NCBI GenBank assembly: GCA_003248565.1
Contig: QFOV01000014.1
Coordinates: 1-26,500, forward strand
Source: Stenotrophomonas sp.
GTDB taxonomy: Bacteria; Pseudomonadota; Gammaproteobacteria; Xanthomonadales; Xanthomonadaceae
Reading direction: 5' to 3'
Length of the DNA stretch: 26,500 nt
Shown: positions 19,919-26,500 of the stretch, piece after piece
Position numbering within the stretch: position 1 is the stretch's first letter
Layout: every line of letters starts with the position of its first letter
The notes under the pieces: model-generated
Told to the model about the DNA's origin: nothing
Database searches by the model: none
Seen by the model: the letters and a program-made list of their open reading frames with translations, nothing else
Position numbers and translations under genes: made by a program

Positions 19919-21133
19919 TCAGTGCTGCAGCAGCGCGTACAGCGTCGCCGCAACCGCCAGCAGCGATGCGCTGACCACGGCGCTGCGACCGAACATGCTC
20001 TGATAGATCCAGGACGGACCCTTGCGGCCATGGCGAGCCGCGTCACGGGCAAGCATCGGCGCCATCACGCGCGGCAGCGTGACCAGGTACTGGTAGTTCA
20101 ATACGGCCATGCCTATTGCCAGGGTCAGCAGTCCGCCAACCAGACCCATGCGGAACACTACGCCGGCCATGGCGCAGATGCAGAACACGAAGGCGCCGAT
20201 GGTGTGCAGGCGCATGAAACGGCGAACACGCTGGGTTTCCTCCGGCGTCTCGGCATAGTGCAGCAGGTAGAGATTGGTGAGATAGGCCCCGAGCGTGCCA
20301 AACACGACTGCGCCGGCCACTATCCATAGATCGAAAGGATTCGGGAACAGTGCATTTACGGTAGCGCCGAGTGTTCCTGCGGCCGCGCCGCTGCCGGCGG
20401 TGTTGATGCCAAGACTGCCGATTCCCAGTTTGCCAGCACTGGTGCCGGCAACTCCTGCGCCACTGGCAATGATCGCAGCGCTGGCGACGCCAGGGGCTGC
20501 CAACATCAGTGCCGAGCTGACCAAGGCAGCGAAAGCAGCGCTCGGCGCAGAGCTGCGGGCGAATTCACCGAAGCGCTTGAGCATCTCCTCGCGCACGCTG
20601 GCACGAGCGCGCGACAGCCGCTTGCGCACAGCGGCATCGCTCAGGCCCAGCAGCATGGCCACCTGCTGTGAACTCTGCCCTTCGCGGTAGTACAGCAGCA
20701 ACGCTTCGCGACTGTCCTCGGGCAGGGCCGAGATGATTTCCTCGGCGACCAGTTCTTCCTCCACCCGCGCCATCGCGTCGACACCGTTGGGCGAGGGATC
20801 GGCGGCCATGCTGATGGCGATTTCCGCAGCCTCGCCGCTGAGCGGACGGTTGCGGTTGGCGCGCAGCCAGTCGCGGGCCAGGTTGCGGGTGATCTGCCGC
20901 AGCCAGGGCAGGAAGCTGGAACTGTTGTTGAGCTGGGTGAGCTGCTGCCAAGCCTTGATGAAGGCTTCCTGGGCGATGTCCTCGCTGGCCTGCACATCGC
21001 GGGTGATGGCTAGGGCGATGGCGGTCACCGTGTTCTGGCAGGCCAACACGATGCGCCCATAGGACTGCGTGCAGCCCTGGCGGGCGGCAGGCAGCTCGTT
21101 CTGCAGCAGGATTTCCAGCGTTTCGGTGCTCAT
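19919..21133 (-). CDS. ECF sigma factor with C-terminal multi-pass membrane domain
   Basis: 404 residues, about twice a normal ECF sigma factor. Region 2 (about 24-93) includes ASEDIAQEAFIKAWQQL and FLPWLRQITRNLARDWLR. Region 4 (about 134-186) includes LPEDSREALLLYYREGQSSQQVAMLLGLSDAAVRKRLSRAR. An Ala/Gly-rich hydrophobic stretch (196-262) follows, then about four membrane helices (266-290, 310-328, 329-352, 383-402). The factor thus seems tethered to the membrane, and the tail could act as a built-in anti-sigma or sensor. No separate anti-sigma gene is adjacent. The ATG at 21133 starts MSTETLEILL. An in-frame extension upstream to 21175 would mostly fall in the intergenic gap and lacks family features. 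It is downstream of tesB and the pathogenicity-like gene. Confidence 0.88.
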   Translation of the reverse strand: MSTETLEILLQNELPAARQGCTQSYGRIVLACQNTVTAIALAITRDVQASEDIAQEAFIKAWQQLTQLNNSSSFLPWLRQITRNLARDWLRANRNRPLSGEAAEIAISMAADPSPNGVDAMARVEEELVAEEIISALPEDSREALLLYYREGQSSQQVAMLLGLSDAAVRKRLSRARASVREEMLKRFGEFARSSAPSAAFAALVSSALMLAAPGVASAAIIASGAGVAGTSAGKLGIGSLGINTAGSGAAAGTLGATVNALFPNPFDLWIVAGAVVFGTLGAYLTNLYLLHYAETPEETQRVRRFMRLHTIGAFVFCICAMAGVVFRMGLVGGLLTLAIGMAVLNYQYLVTLPRVMAPMLARDAARHGRKGPSWIYQSMFGRSAVVSASLLAVAATLYALLQH

Positions 21134-21194
21134 CGGACAGGCCTTTTCGACGGTACTGCCAAACAGGACGGGCACCGAAGCCCGATGTGACCGA

Positions 21195-21728
21195 TTATTT
21201 TTTCGGTGCCGGTGCCGGTGCCGGCGGGGTGTCGGGCTGGGACTGGATGCGCACGCGGAACTCGTCTTCGCCCGGTTGCGGCTGGGCCGGTTGCACCTGT
21301 GCCGGGTTGGCCGGGGCCGTGGCTGCAGGCGCGGGCGCAGTGCGATGGCGCATCATGATCACCAGCGCCACACCGGCAATTACCACCAGCAGGGCGATGC
21401 GGATGCGCCACGCCCAGCTGCGGCCATTGCCGGCCTCGGCGGGGGCTTCGCGGAAGGCGTATTCGGCGGTGGGATGGTCGCGGCGGGTGGTGTCGAGCAG
21501 GCGCTTGTCGCGCAGGATCTCACGCGCCCGCGGCTGGTCATTGGCATGCACCACCCAGACCGAAGGCAGGTTCTCGTTGTTGACCTTGTCGGTATAGCTG
21601 AACTGGCCGCGGCGCTTGCTGTGGTACGAGCGGCCGTTGGTGACGCGGACCTCGATGCCTGCATCACGCAGGATCTCCGCCACGCCCTCGGCGTTCTCGA
21701 CGCGCTGGCTGCTGAAAATCTTGCGCAT
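21195..21728 (-). CDS. pathogenicity-like membrane protein (DUF2007-like N-terminus)
   Basis: 177 residues. The N-terminal 75 residues (MRKIFSSQRVENAEGVAEILRDAGIEV ... VWVVHANDQPRAREILRD) look like the DUF2007 signal-transducing fold, seen in Xanthomonas 'pathogenicity-like' proteins. One membrane helix (about 106-126) separates this cytoplasmic part from a Pro/Ala/Gln-rich periplasmic tail (about 130-177) ending in APAPAPKK. Its role is unknown. It starts 3 nt after the tesB stop, so it is in the same transcript, and is followed after 61 nt by the sigma-factor gene. Confidence 0.75.
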   Translation of the reverse strand: MRKIFSSQRVENAEGVAEILRDAGIEVRVTNGRSYHSKRRGQFSYTDKVNNENLPSVWVVHANDQPRAREILRDKRLLDTTRRDHPTAEYAFREAPAEAGNGRSWAWRIRIALLVVIAGVALVIMMRHRTAPAPAATAPANPAQVQPAQPQPGEDEFRVRIQSQPDTPPAPAPAPKK

Positions 21729-21731
21729 GGT

Positions 21732-22628
21732 TCAGCCCTTGCTCGCTTCGTTGTCGTCGGGGGTCACGCGGATCAGGCCTTCCTGTGCGGTGCTGGCGAC
21801 CAGCACGCCGTCGCGGGTATAGAACTGGCCACGCGCCAGGCCGCGCGAGTCCTGCGCGCTGGGGCTGTCCAGCGAGTACAGCAGCCAGTCGTCGGCGCGG
21901 AACGGGCGGTGGAACCAGATCGCATGGTCGAGCGAGGCCATCTGCACATGCGGCTGGTAGTAGCTGATGCCATGCGGGAAAGTGGCCGTGCCAAGCAGAT
22001 GGAAGTCGGAGGCATAGGCCAGCAGCGCCTGGTGCAGCTCCGGCGCATCGCCGATCTTTTCGTTCAAGCGCAGCCACACCTGGTGATAGGGCGGGCGCTT
22101 GGGCGGGTTCAGTTCGTCGCGCGGATAGACGTGGCGGAATTCGAACGGACCGCCGCGCGAAAGCCAGCGCTGCACCTTCACCGGCAAGCGCTCCAGCACA
22201 TCGGCCGGCAGTGGACGGCTCGGCTCGATGTCCTCGGGCTGCGGCACATCCGGCATCTTGTGCTGGTGTTCGGCACCACGCTCGGCCTGCTGGAACGAGG
22301 CCGCGCAGAAGAAAATCACCTTGCCGTGCTGGATGGCGGTGACCCGGCGCACCGAGAAGCTGCCGCCATCACGGGTGCGGTCCACGTCATAGACGATAGG
22401 GTGGTCGATATTGCCGGCACGCAGGAAATAAGCGTGCAGCGAATGCACGTGACGGCCGTTCTCGACCGTGGCCTGGGCGGCGGCCAGCGCCTGCCCCAGC
22501 ACCTGCCCGCCGAACACGTATTTGGTGCCGATATCGCGGCTCTGGCCGCGGAACAGGTTGTCCTCCAGCCGCTCCAGCGACAGCAGGTCAATCAGTTCGG
22601 AGACCACGGGTTCAGGCGTGTTGGACAA
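21732..22628 (-). CDS. tesB: acyl-CoA thioesterase II
   Basis: 298 residues, a double hot-dog TesB protein that hydrolyses medium and long acyl-CoA to fatty acid and CoA. The N-terminal domain has NLFRGQSRDIGTKYVFGGQVLGQALAAA and SLHAYFLRAGNIDHPIVYDVDRTRDGGSFSVRRV. The C-terminal domain has the catalytic region ASDFHLLGTA (Asp), SLDHAIWFHRPFRADDWLLY and RGQFYTRDGVLVASTAQEGLIR (Gln). The start is TTG at 22628: no in-frame ATG lies upstream, and AAGAAGG precedes it by 8 nt. A consensus -10 box lies 30 nt upstream. Confidence 0.94.
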   Translation of the reverse strand: MSNTPEPVVSELIDLLSLERLEDNLFRGQSRDIGTKYVFGGQVLGQALAAAQATVENGRHVHSLHAYFLRAGNIDHPIVYDVDRTRDGGSFSVRRVTAIQHGKVIFFCAASFQQAERGAEHQHKMPDVPQPEDIEPSRPLPADVLERLPVKVQRWLSRGGPFEFRHVYPRDELNPPKRPPYHQVWLRLNEKIGDAPELHQALLAYASDFHLLGTATFPHGISYYQPHVQMASLDHAIWFHRPFRADDWLLYSLDSPSAQDSRGLARGQFYTRDGVLVASTAQEGLIRVTPDDNEASKG

Positions 22629-22657
22629 GGCGGCGGCCTTCTTTTCGACAGGCCGCG

Positions 22658-22663
22658 ATTATA
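22658..22663 (-). promoter_or_regulatory. -10 element (TATAAT) of tesB
   Basis: A perfect TATAAT on the minus strand, 29 nt before the TTG start of tesB. The best -35 is poor, so it may need an activator or work through an extended contact. Confidence 0.5.
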
Positions 22664-22745
22664 GGCGAGCGGGGACGGGGCAACGCAGGCAGGTCAGCGC
22701 CCGGCATGCCGCCGTTGCCAATCCCCAATCCCAACTTTCGAATCC

Positions 22746-23528
22746 CTAGTTCTTGCCCAGGCGAGCCGCCAAGGCCTGCAAAGCGCCCTGCGCATCCGGC
22801 GAGAACCACGCCTCGACAAAGCGTTCCAGCTGGATGTGTTCGGCCTGCATGGCCTCATGCAGGTCGGCGCGGGCGATGGCGCGGGTCTGCAGCATCGGCT
22901 GCGGCGGCAGCTTGAGCTGGGCCTGCAGCCAGCCGATGGCGCGATCGACCACCTGCGCGGCGCCGTCAGCCAGTTCATCGACCAGGCCGATTTCCAGGGC
23001 GCGCTCGGCGCTGACCAGCTGGCCGCCGGTCAGCAAGACGCCGGCGCGGTGGTGGCCGACCACGCGGCGCATCAGGCGCTGGATGCCTTCCGGCGCGACC
23101 AGACCGACCTGTACCTCGTTCAGGCCGATCACATAGGGCTTGGCCGGGTCGGCGCTGCGCGCCATCACCCGGTAATCGCAGCACAGTGCCAGCACACAAC
23201 CGCCGGCCGGTGAGTGGCCGGTCAGCGCGGCAACTACAGGCACGCGGCTTTCGGCCAATACACGTGCAGCGCCGAAGAACGCCTGCCAGCTGTCCATCAG
23301 CTTGCGCTTGTCATCGCCATGCGAGAGCAGGTGCGGTACGTCCATGCCGCCGGTGAAGATGCGCTCGCTGCCGGACAACACGATGCCGTGCACGTCGTCG
23401 GTCATGGCCAGGGTGACGGCGGCAATCAGGGCACGGCACAGTTCGGTATCCAGCGCGTTGACTGGCGGCCGCGCCAGGCGCAGTTCACGGATGGGGCCAT
23501 GGTTGATCACTTCGATGAGCGTGGTCAT
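22746..23528 (-). CDS. enoyl-CoA hydratase/isomerase (crotonase), ECI1-like
   Basis: 260 residues of crotonase fold. The oxyanion-hole segments are SERIFTGGMDV (about 54-64) and LTGHSPAGGCVLALCCDYRVM (about 102-122). The third motif is KPYVIGLNEVQVGLVAPEGIQ, where Glu138 in GLNE matches the catalytic Glu of mitochondrial delta3,delta2-enoyl-CoA isomerase (ECI1/DCI). A hydratase would need two well-placed Glu residues; only this position is clear. It is likely an isomerase for unsaturated fatty acid oxidation. The start ATG at 23528 gives MTTLIEVINHGPIRELRL; the open sequence further upstream is antisense to the copper-chaperone gene. It is divergent from that gene by only 36 bp. Confidence 0.88.
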   Translation of the reverse strand: MTTLIEVINHGPIRELRLARPPVNALDTELCRALIAAVTLAMTDDVHGIVLSGSERIFTGGMDVPHLLSHGDDKRKLMDSWQAFFGAARVLAESRVPVVAALTGHSPAGGCVLALCCDYRVMARSADPAKPYVIGLNEVQVGLVAPEGIQRLMRRVVGHHRAGVLLTGGQLVSAERALEIGLVDELADGAAQVVDRAIGWLQAQLKLPPQPMLQTRAIARADLHEAMQAEHIQLERFVEAWFSPDAQGALQALAARLGKN

Positions 23529-23564
23529 GCTGCGGATTCTCGTACGGCAAGGAGTCGTGAGCTG

Positions 23565-24005
23565 ATGATAACCAAACCATTCGTGTGCGTACTGTTGGCC
23601 TTGGGTGCGTTCGAGGCGGCTGCAGCACCGGCCTGCGTGAGCGTGGAGCAGGGCTGGGTGCGGTTGACCCCGGCGGCGACGCGAATGGCGGCGGGCTTTG
23701 CGCGTATCCGCAACGGCTGCGCCAGCGAGGTGGTTGTCATCGGCGCGGGCAGCAAGGCCTTTGGCGATGTGTCGTTGCATGAAACCACGGTGGCGCAGGG
23801 CGTCAGCCGGATGCGCGAAATCGAACGCTTGCCGATTGCTGCCGGAACAGTTGCCGAGCTGAAGCCCGGCGGTCTGCACTTGATGCTGATGCAGCCGGAA
23901 GTACCACTGACGGAAGGCACGCAGTTGCCGTTGCGGCTGAGCCTGGAAGATGGAACCAAGGTGGACGGCATGCTGCAGGTACGGCGCGAGGCGCCTGCGC
24001 GTTGA
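23565..24005 (+). CDS. PCu(A)C-type periplasmic copper chaperone
   Basis: 146 residues. The signal peptide is MITKPFVCVLLALGAFEAAAA. The domain has the canonical copper motif H-X10-M-X21-H-X-M: His72, Met83, His105 and Met107 (HETTVAQGVSRM ... GGLHLMLM). Such proteins carry Cu(I) to the Cu(A) site of cytochrome c oxidase or between other copper partners. GGAG lies about 11 nt before the ATG at 23565. No Sco or oxidase gene is adjacent, so this is a lone copy. Its stop codon abuts that of the convergent AraC gene. Confidence 0.93.
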   Translation: MITKPFVCVLLALGAFEAAAAPACVSVEQGWVRLTPAATRMAAGFARIRNGCASEVVVIGAGSKAFGDVSLHETTVAQGVSRMREIERLPIAAGTVAELKPGGLHLMLMQPEVPLTEGTQLPLRLSLEDGTKVDGMLQVRREAPAR

Positions 24006-24869
24006 TCAGGCTTGGGTCTGTTTCAGCCAGTCGCGCGGCGACATTCCGGTCTTGGCGCTGAACACTCGCGACAGTGCCGAGGCATTGGCATAACCGAGTT
24101 CGTCGGCCAGCGTCTTGATCGGCCGGCCTTGTCGCAGCCGGCGTTGGGCCAGCGCGATGCGCCAATCGGTGAGGTAGTCCAGCGGTGTCTGCCCGACGAT
24201 GTCGCGAAAGCTGTTGGCAAACGCGGTGCGTGACATGCCGGCCTGTTCGGCGAGGCTGTTGAGTGTCCAGCTCTCGCCGGGGCGATCGTGCATGGCGGCC
24301 AAGGCGCGCGACAAGCGTTGATCCGACAGGCCGGTAATGAAACCGGCGGGTATCCCGGCTTCCTGAGGATGATCCAGCAGCCAGCGCAGCAGCTGGATGA
24401 CCACCACTTCGAACAGACGATCGGTCAGCAGGCGTTGGCCGCAGCGGACGTTGTCGGTTTCGTTGAACAGCAGTTCCAGCGTCATCGCCAGGCCGGGGAT
24501 GCGTGCCAGCGGCAGCGCGATCAGCGAGGGCAGGCCACGTACCAGCGGATGCGCGATGCCGCCATCGAAATCAATCCGCGCACAGGTGAAATCGGCGCCC
24601 TCGCGTGGCGGGTTGTGGAAGCGATGGCTGAACGGTCGCGGATAGAACAGCAGCGTCGGCTCCTCGAAGTGCATCGAGGCCGGGATATCGCGGCTGCCGG
24701 GATGGCTGACCTCGAGCTGGCCACGCCGCAGTACGTGCAGGTAGGCGTGGCCTTCACCCGCATCGAAGCTGGTCAGCCCGCACAGCGGGCCGGAGTGGAA
24801 CAGCTGCGCCTGGAAGCGGAAGTTCTCCAGGACGCCTGCCAGGCGATCCACGGGCGGGAGATTGCTCAT
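24006..24869 (-). CDS. AraC-family transcriptional regulator
   Basis: 287 residues. The N-terminal cupin-like effector domain (about 1-175) has LHVLRRGQLEVS and EEPTLLFYPRPFSHRFH, typical of AraC_N cupin_6 proteins. The C-terminal AraC helix-turn-helix pair follows (about 182-285): TLNSLAEQAGMSRTAFANSFRDIVGQTPLDYLTDWRI and IKTLADELGYANASALSRVFSAKTGMSPRDW. The ATG at 24869 is preferred because upstream in-frame sequence runs through the divergent promoter. It most likely controls the divergent AhpD-like gene 116 bp away, and perhaps itself. Confidence 0.93.
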   Translation of the reverse strand: MSNLPPVDRLAGVLENFRFQAQLFHSGPLCGLTSFDAGEGHAYLHVLRRGQLEVSHPGSRDIPASMHFEEPTLLFYPRPFSHRFHNPPREGADFTCARIDFDGGIAHPLVRGLPSLIALPLARIPGLAMTLELLFNETDNVRCGQRLLTDRLFEVVVIQLLRWLLDHPQEAGIPAGFITGLSDQRLSRALAAMHDRPGESWTLNSLAEQAGMSRTAFANSFRDIVGQTPLDYLTDWRIALAQRRLRQGRPIKTLADELGYANASALSRVFSAKTGMSPRDWLKQTQA

Positions 24870-24871
24870 CT

Positions 24872-24909
24872 GTATCAATTGGTTTGTTTGATGGACTGAT
24901 CGTATCAAA
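24872..24909. promoter_or_regulatory. candidate AraC-family binding site between divergent genes
   Basis: GTATCAA occurs at 24872-24878 and again at 24902-24908, 30 bp apart (about three helical turns on the same face). TTTGAT (24887-24892) lies between them in inverted orientation. Direct repeats so spaced fit AraC-family binding. The regulator and target gene lie on either side. Confidence 0.45.
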
Positions 24910-24985
24910 TCGTTCGATCCGCGACGGGATACTTCTTCCACGGGCTGATGGCCCGGCAACCATTCAAACCGATCAGGAGATCACC

Positions 24986-25519
24986 ATGTCACGCATCAAT
25001 CTGGAAACCCGGACCGCCCCCGCCGCCAGCCAGCCGCTGCTGGCGCAGATCCACCAGGCCTTCGGCGCGACGCCGAACATGTTCAAGGCGGTGTCCAACT
25101 CCCCGGCTGCATTGCAGAGCATGTGGGCTGCGTTTGGCGCGCTGGGCAAGGGCAGCCTTGGCAGCAAGCTCGGCGAGCAGCTCGCAGTCGCCATCGCCAA
25201 CCGCAACTGCTGCGAGTACTGCCTGGCGGCGCATACCGTGCTGGGGCAGAAGGCGGGCGCTAGTGCGGCTGAGATGGCATCGGCGCAGGTGGGGCAGTCC
25301 GAGGATTCGCGTACCGCCGCCGCCCTACGTTTCGCGCTGAAAGTCGTGGAGCAGCGTGCGCAGCTGGATGACGCCGATGTGGCGGACTTGCGCAGCGTGG
25401 GCTTCGGCGACGAGCAGATCGTCGAGATTCTCGCGCATGTGGCGTTGAACCTGTTCACCAACTACATCAACGTGGCGCTGGATGTGCCGGTGGATTTTCC
25501 GAAGGTTGCTTTGAAGTAA
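24986..25519 (+). CDS. AhpD-like carboxymuconolactone decarboxylase-family protein
   Basis: 177 residues, all-helical. The active-site motif NRNCCEYCLAAHT holds Cys76-x-x-Cys79 and His83, preceded by the conserved Glu in GEQLAVAIA. This is the AhpD arrangement for peroxidase or disulfide-reductase activity rather than lactone decarboxylation. The C-terminal helix ILAHVALNLFTNYINVALDVPVDFP is typical of the family. The ATG at 24986 has AGGAGA 5 nt upstream. It is divergent from the AraC regulator and probably its target, perhaps in a response to peroxide or electrophiles. Confidence 0.9.
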   Translation: MSRINLETRTAPAASQPLLAQIHQAFGATPNMFKAVSNSPAALQSMWAAFGALGKGSLGSKLGEQLAVAIANRNCCEYCLAAHTVLGQKAGASAAEMASAQVGQSEDSRTAAALRFALKVVEQRAQLDDADVADLRSVGFGDEQIVEILAHVALNLFTNYINVALDVPVDFPKVALK

Positions 25520-25568
25520 GGCTGCACGAACGCGGAGGTCCGCGTGATGCCTGCAACTGCAGCTTGAG

Positions 25569-25591
25569 CCCCTCTCCCACCGGGAGAGGGG
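25569..25591. repeat. CCCCTCTCCC hairpin repeat
   Basis: A perfect 10-bp stem CCCCTCTCCC/GGGAGAGGGG (25569-25578 with 25582-25591), loop ACC, is followed by TTGGGGTGAGGGT. This is a common intergenic repeat form in xanthomonads and other proteobacteria. It lies 49 nt after the AhpD-like gene. Confidence 0.75.
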
Positions 25592-25647
25592 TTGGGGTGA
25601 GGGTAGAAGCGAAGCGCCGCGCTGCCAACAACCCCAGTGCTGAACCG

Positions 25648-25696
25648 ACCCTCATCCGCCCCTTCGGGGCACCTTCTCCCGGAGGGAGAAGGGTCA
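25648..25696. repeat. double-hairpin intergenic repeat
   Basis: Two hairpins in tandem: GCCCC-TTC-GGGGC (25658-25670) and CCTTCTCCC-GGA-GGGAGAAGG (25672-25692), flanked by GACCCT and AGGGTC. It lies 7 nt beyond the end of the minus-strand thioesterase gene, so it probably ends or protects that transcript. With 25569-25591 it fills the convergent gap. Confidence 0.72.
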
Positions 25697-25703
25697 GGCG
25701 GGC

Positions 25704-26111
25704 TCAGCTCGAAGCGCCCCGAACAGCCTCCGGCAAGGGCGCACTCTTGCCGGTCTGCGTATCCATCCAGACCACCACCACGTTGCCGTCCGAATACAAC
25801 TTGCTGTCGTCCTTCTGGTCAACAATGCGGTGACCAATGGTCACGCTGCTATTGCCCAGGCGCTCGACAAACAACTCGACCACGATGTCGTTCGGCCACA
25901 CGATCGGCAGGCGATAGTTGATGTTGGTATTGGCCACCACCGGCGCGATGCGGTCGGTCATCGACACGCCTTCCACGCCCAGCATCCAGCGCACGCGCGC
26001 CTCTTCCAGATACGAAACGTACTTGGCGTTGTTGACGTGGCCCATCGAGTCCATGTCGCGCCAACGCACGCTGATCGGTACGCGGGCCAGTTGCTTGTGT
26101 TCGTTGCTCAT
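25704..26111 (-). CDS. acyl-CoA thioesterase (4HBT hot-dog family)
   Basis: 135 residues. RWRDMDSMGHVNNAKYVSYLEEAR is the active-site segment of the 4HBT/YbgC/FcbC group, with the catalytic-type Asp21. The rest follows the hot-dog pattern: ANTNINYRLPIVWPNDIVVELFVERLGNSSVTIGHRIV, ending in VVVVWMDTQTGKSAPLPEAVR. It likely cleaves a short or aromatic acyl-CoA; the exact substrate is unknown. The ATG at 26111 overlaps the uvrA stop as ATGA, so it is translated from the uvrA transcript. Confidence 0.9.
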   Translation of the reverse strand: MSNEHKQLARVPISVRWRDMDSMGHVNNAKYVSYLEEARVRWMLGVEGVSMTDRIAPVVANTNINYRLPIVWPNDIVVELFVERLGNSSVTIGHRIVDQKDDSKLYSDGNVVVVWMDTQTGKSAPLPEAVRGASS

Positions 26112-26500
26112 TTTGCAGCCTTCTTCTTGGCGGGTGCGGCAGCCTTCTTGGCAGCAGCTTTCTTGACCGGCTTTTCCTTGCGCGGCGGGCGCGCATCAGG
26201 CTTGTTGGCTACTGCTGCTGGTTGCTCCGGGCGCGCGCTGGTGTTCGGCAGCATCTTGGCCAGGAACTGGCCGGTGTAGGAATCCGGATGCGCCGCCACG
26301 TCTTCCGGCGTGCCGGTGACCAGCACCGTGCCGCCGCGATGGCCACCCTCGGGGCCGAGATCGACGATCCAGTCCGCAGTCTTGATCACGTCCAGGTTGT
26401 GCTCGATCACCACCACGGTGTTGCCCTCGTCGCGCAGCTTGTGCAGCACGCCGAGCAGGGCCTCGATGTCGTGGAAGTGCAGGCCGGTGGTCGGCTCGTC
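26108..26500 (-). CDS. uvrA: excinuclease ABC subunit A (C-terminal part; start outside window)
   Basis: 131 codons of the UvrA C-terminus, open to the window edge. At the edge is DEPTTGLHFHDIEALL, the Walker B/D-loop region of the second ABC ATPase domain. LRDEGNTVVVIEHNLDVIKTADWIVDLGPEGG (with the H-loop His) and the usual GTPEDVA segment follow. UvrA finds DNA damage and loads UvrB in nucleotide excision repair. After the family end (about TGQFLAKML) there is an added Lys/Ala-rich tail ending KKAAAPAKKKAAK, which may touch DNA. The stop overlaps the thioesterase start. Confidence 0.97.
   Translation of the reverse strand, partial: DEPTTGLHFHDIEALLGVLHKLRDEGNTVVVIEHNLDVIKTADWIVDLGPEGGHRGGTVLVTGTPEDVAAHPDSYTGQFLAKMLPNTSARPEQPAAVANKPDARPPRKEKPVKKAAAKKAAAPAKKKAAK

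Noticed and set aside
16386..22664. Plus-strand open frames opposite the EEP lipoprotein (about 16386-17669) and tesB/pathogenicity-like gene (about 21069-22664)
   Set aside because: Both run through repeats or gene boundaries and lack family features.

Overview
The window is GC-rich, gene-dense bacterial chromosome. Gene content and repeats point to Xanthomonadaceae, most likely Stenotrophomonas. The clues are GTAG-headed palindromic dimers (SMAG-like REPs), a min operon led by a GNAT gene, a Xanthomonas-type 'pathogenicity-like' protein next to tesB, bpt, and the intergenic family AGCGGCGTAAGCCGCGAAG. I see no phage, IS, CRISPR, rRNA or tRNA. It reads as core chromosome with a few poorly characterised clusters.

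Layout. 1-1248: 3' part of a HAMP sensor kinase. 4334-1335 (minus): GNAT acetyltransferase, minC, minD, minE and an uncharacterised HExxH protein, placing the division-site selection system in one tight operon. 4484-6324 (plus): DesK/DesR-like two-component pair. 6665-8952 (plus): a membrane-anchored SRPBCC/GyrI-like protein, then a DUF423 protein and an AlkA-type DNA glycosylase. 14875-9227 (minus): an eight-gene cluster that starts with an SPFH (stomatin/flotillin-type) protein. It continues with a small membrane protein, an Arc-like ribbon-helix-helix protein, DUF4177, a secreted alpha/beta hydrolase, a PH-like membrane protein, an M15 peptidase and an exported FAD oxidase. Four successive junctions overlap by 4 nt, and a 17-bp perfect palindrome sits over the likely promoter.

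15138-16322 (plus): purT. 19117-16566 (minus): bpt (N-end-rule leucyltransferase), a small four-cysteine lipoprotein and an endonuclease/exonuclease/phosphatase-family lipoprotein. 19268-19852 (plus): exported five-EF-hand protein. 22628-19919 (minus): tesB, a pathogenicity-like membrane protein and an ECF sigma factor fused to a multi-pass membrane domain. 23528-22746 (minus): crotonase with an ECI1-like active-site motif. 23565-24005 (plus): PCu(A)C copper chaperone. 24869-24006 (minus) and 24986-25519 (plus): AraC regulator divergent from an AhpD-like protein. 26500-25704 (minus): 3' end of uvrA overlapping a hot-dog thioesterase.

Five of the six convergent gene junctions carry palindromic repeats or terminators, from at least four sequence families. 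The sixth has two stop codons abutting as TGATCA. The best candidates for undescribed biology are the SPFH/ribbon-helix-helix operon, the membrane-tailed sigma factor, and the HExxH protein at the end of the min operon.
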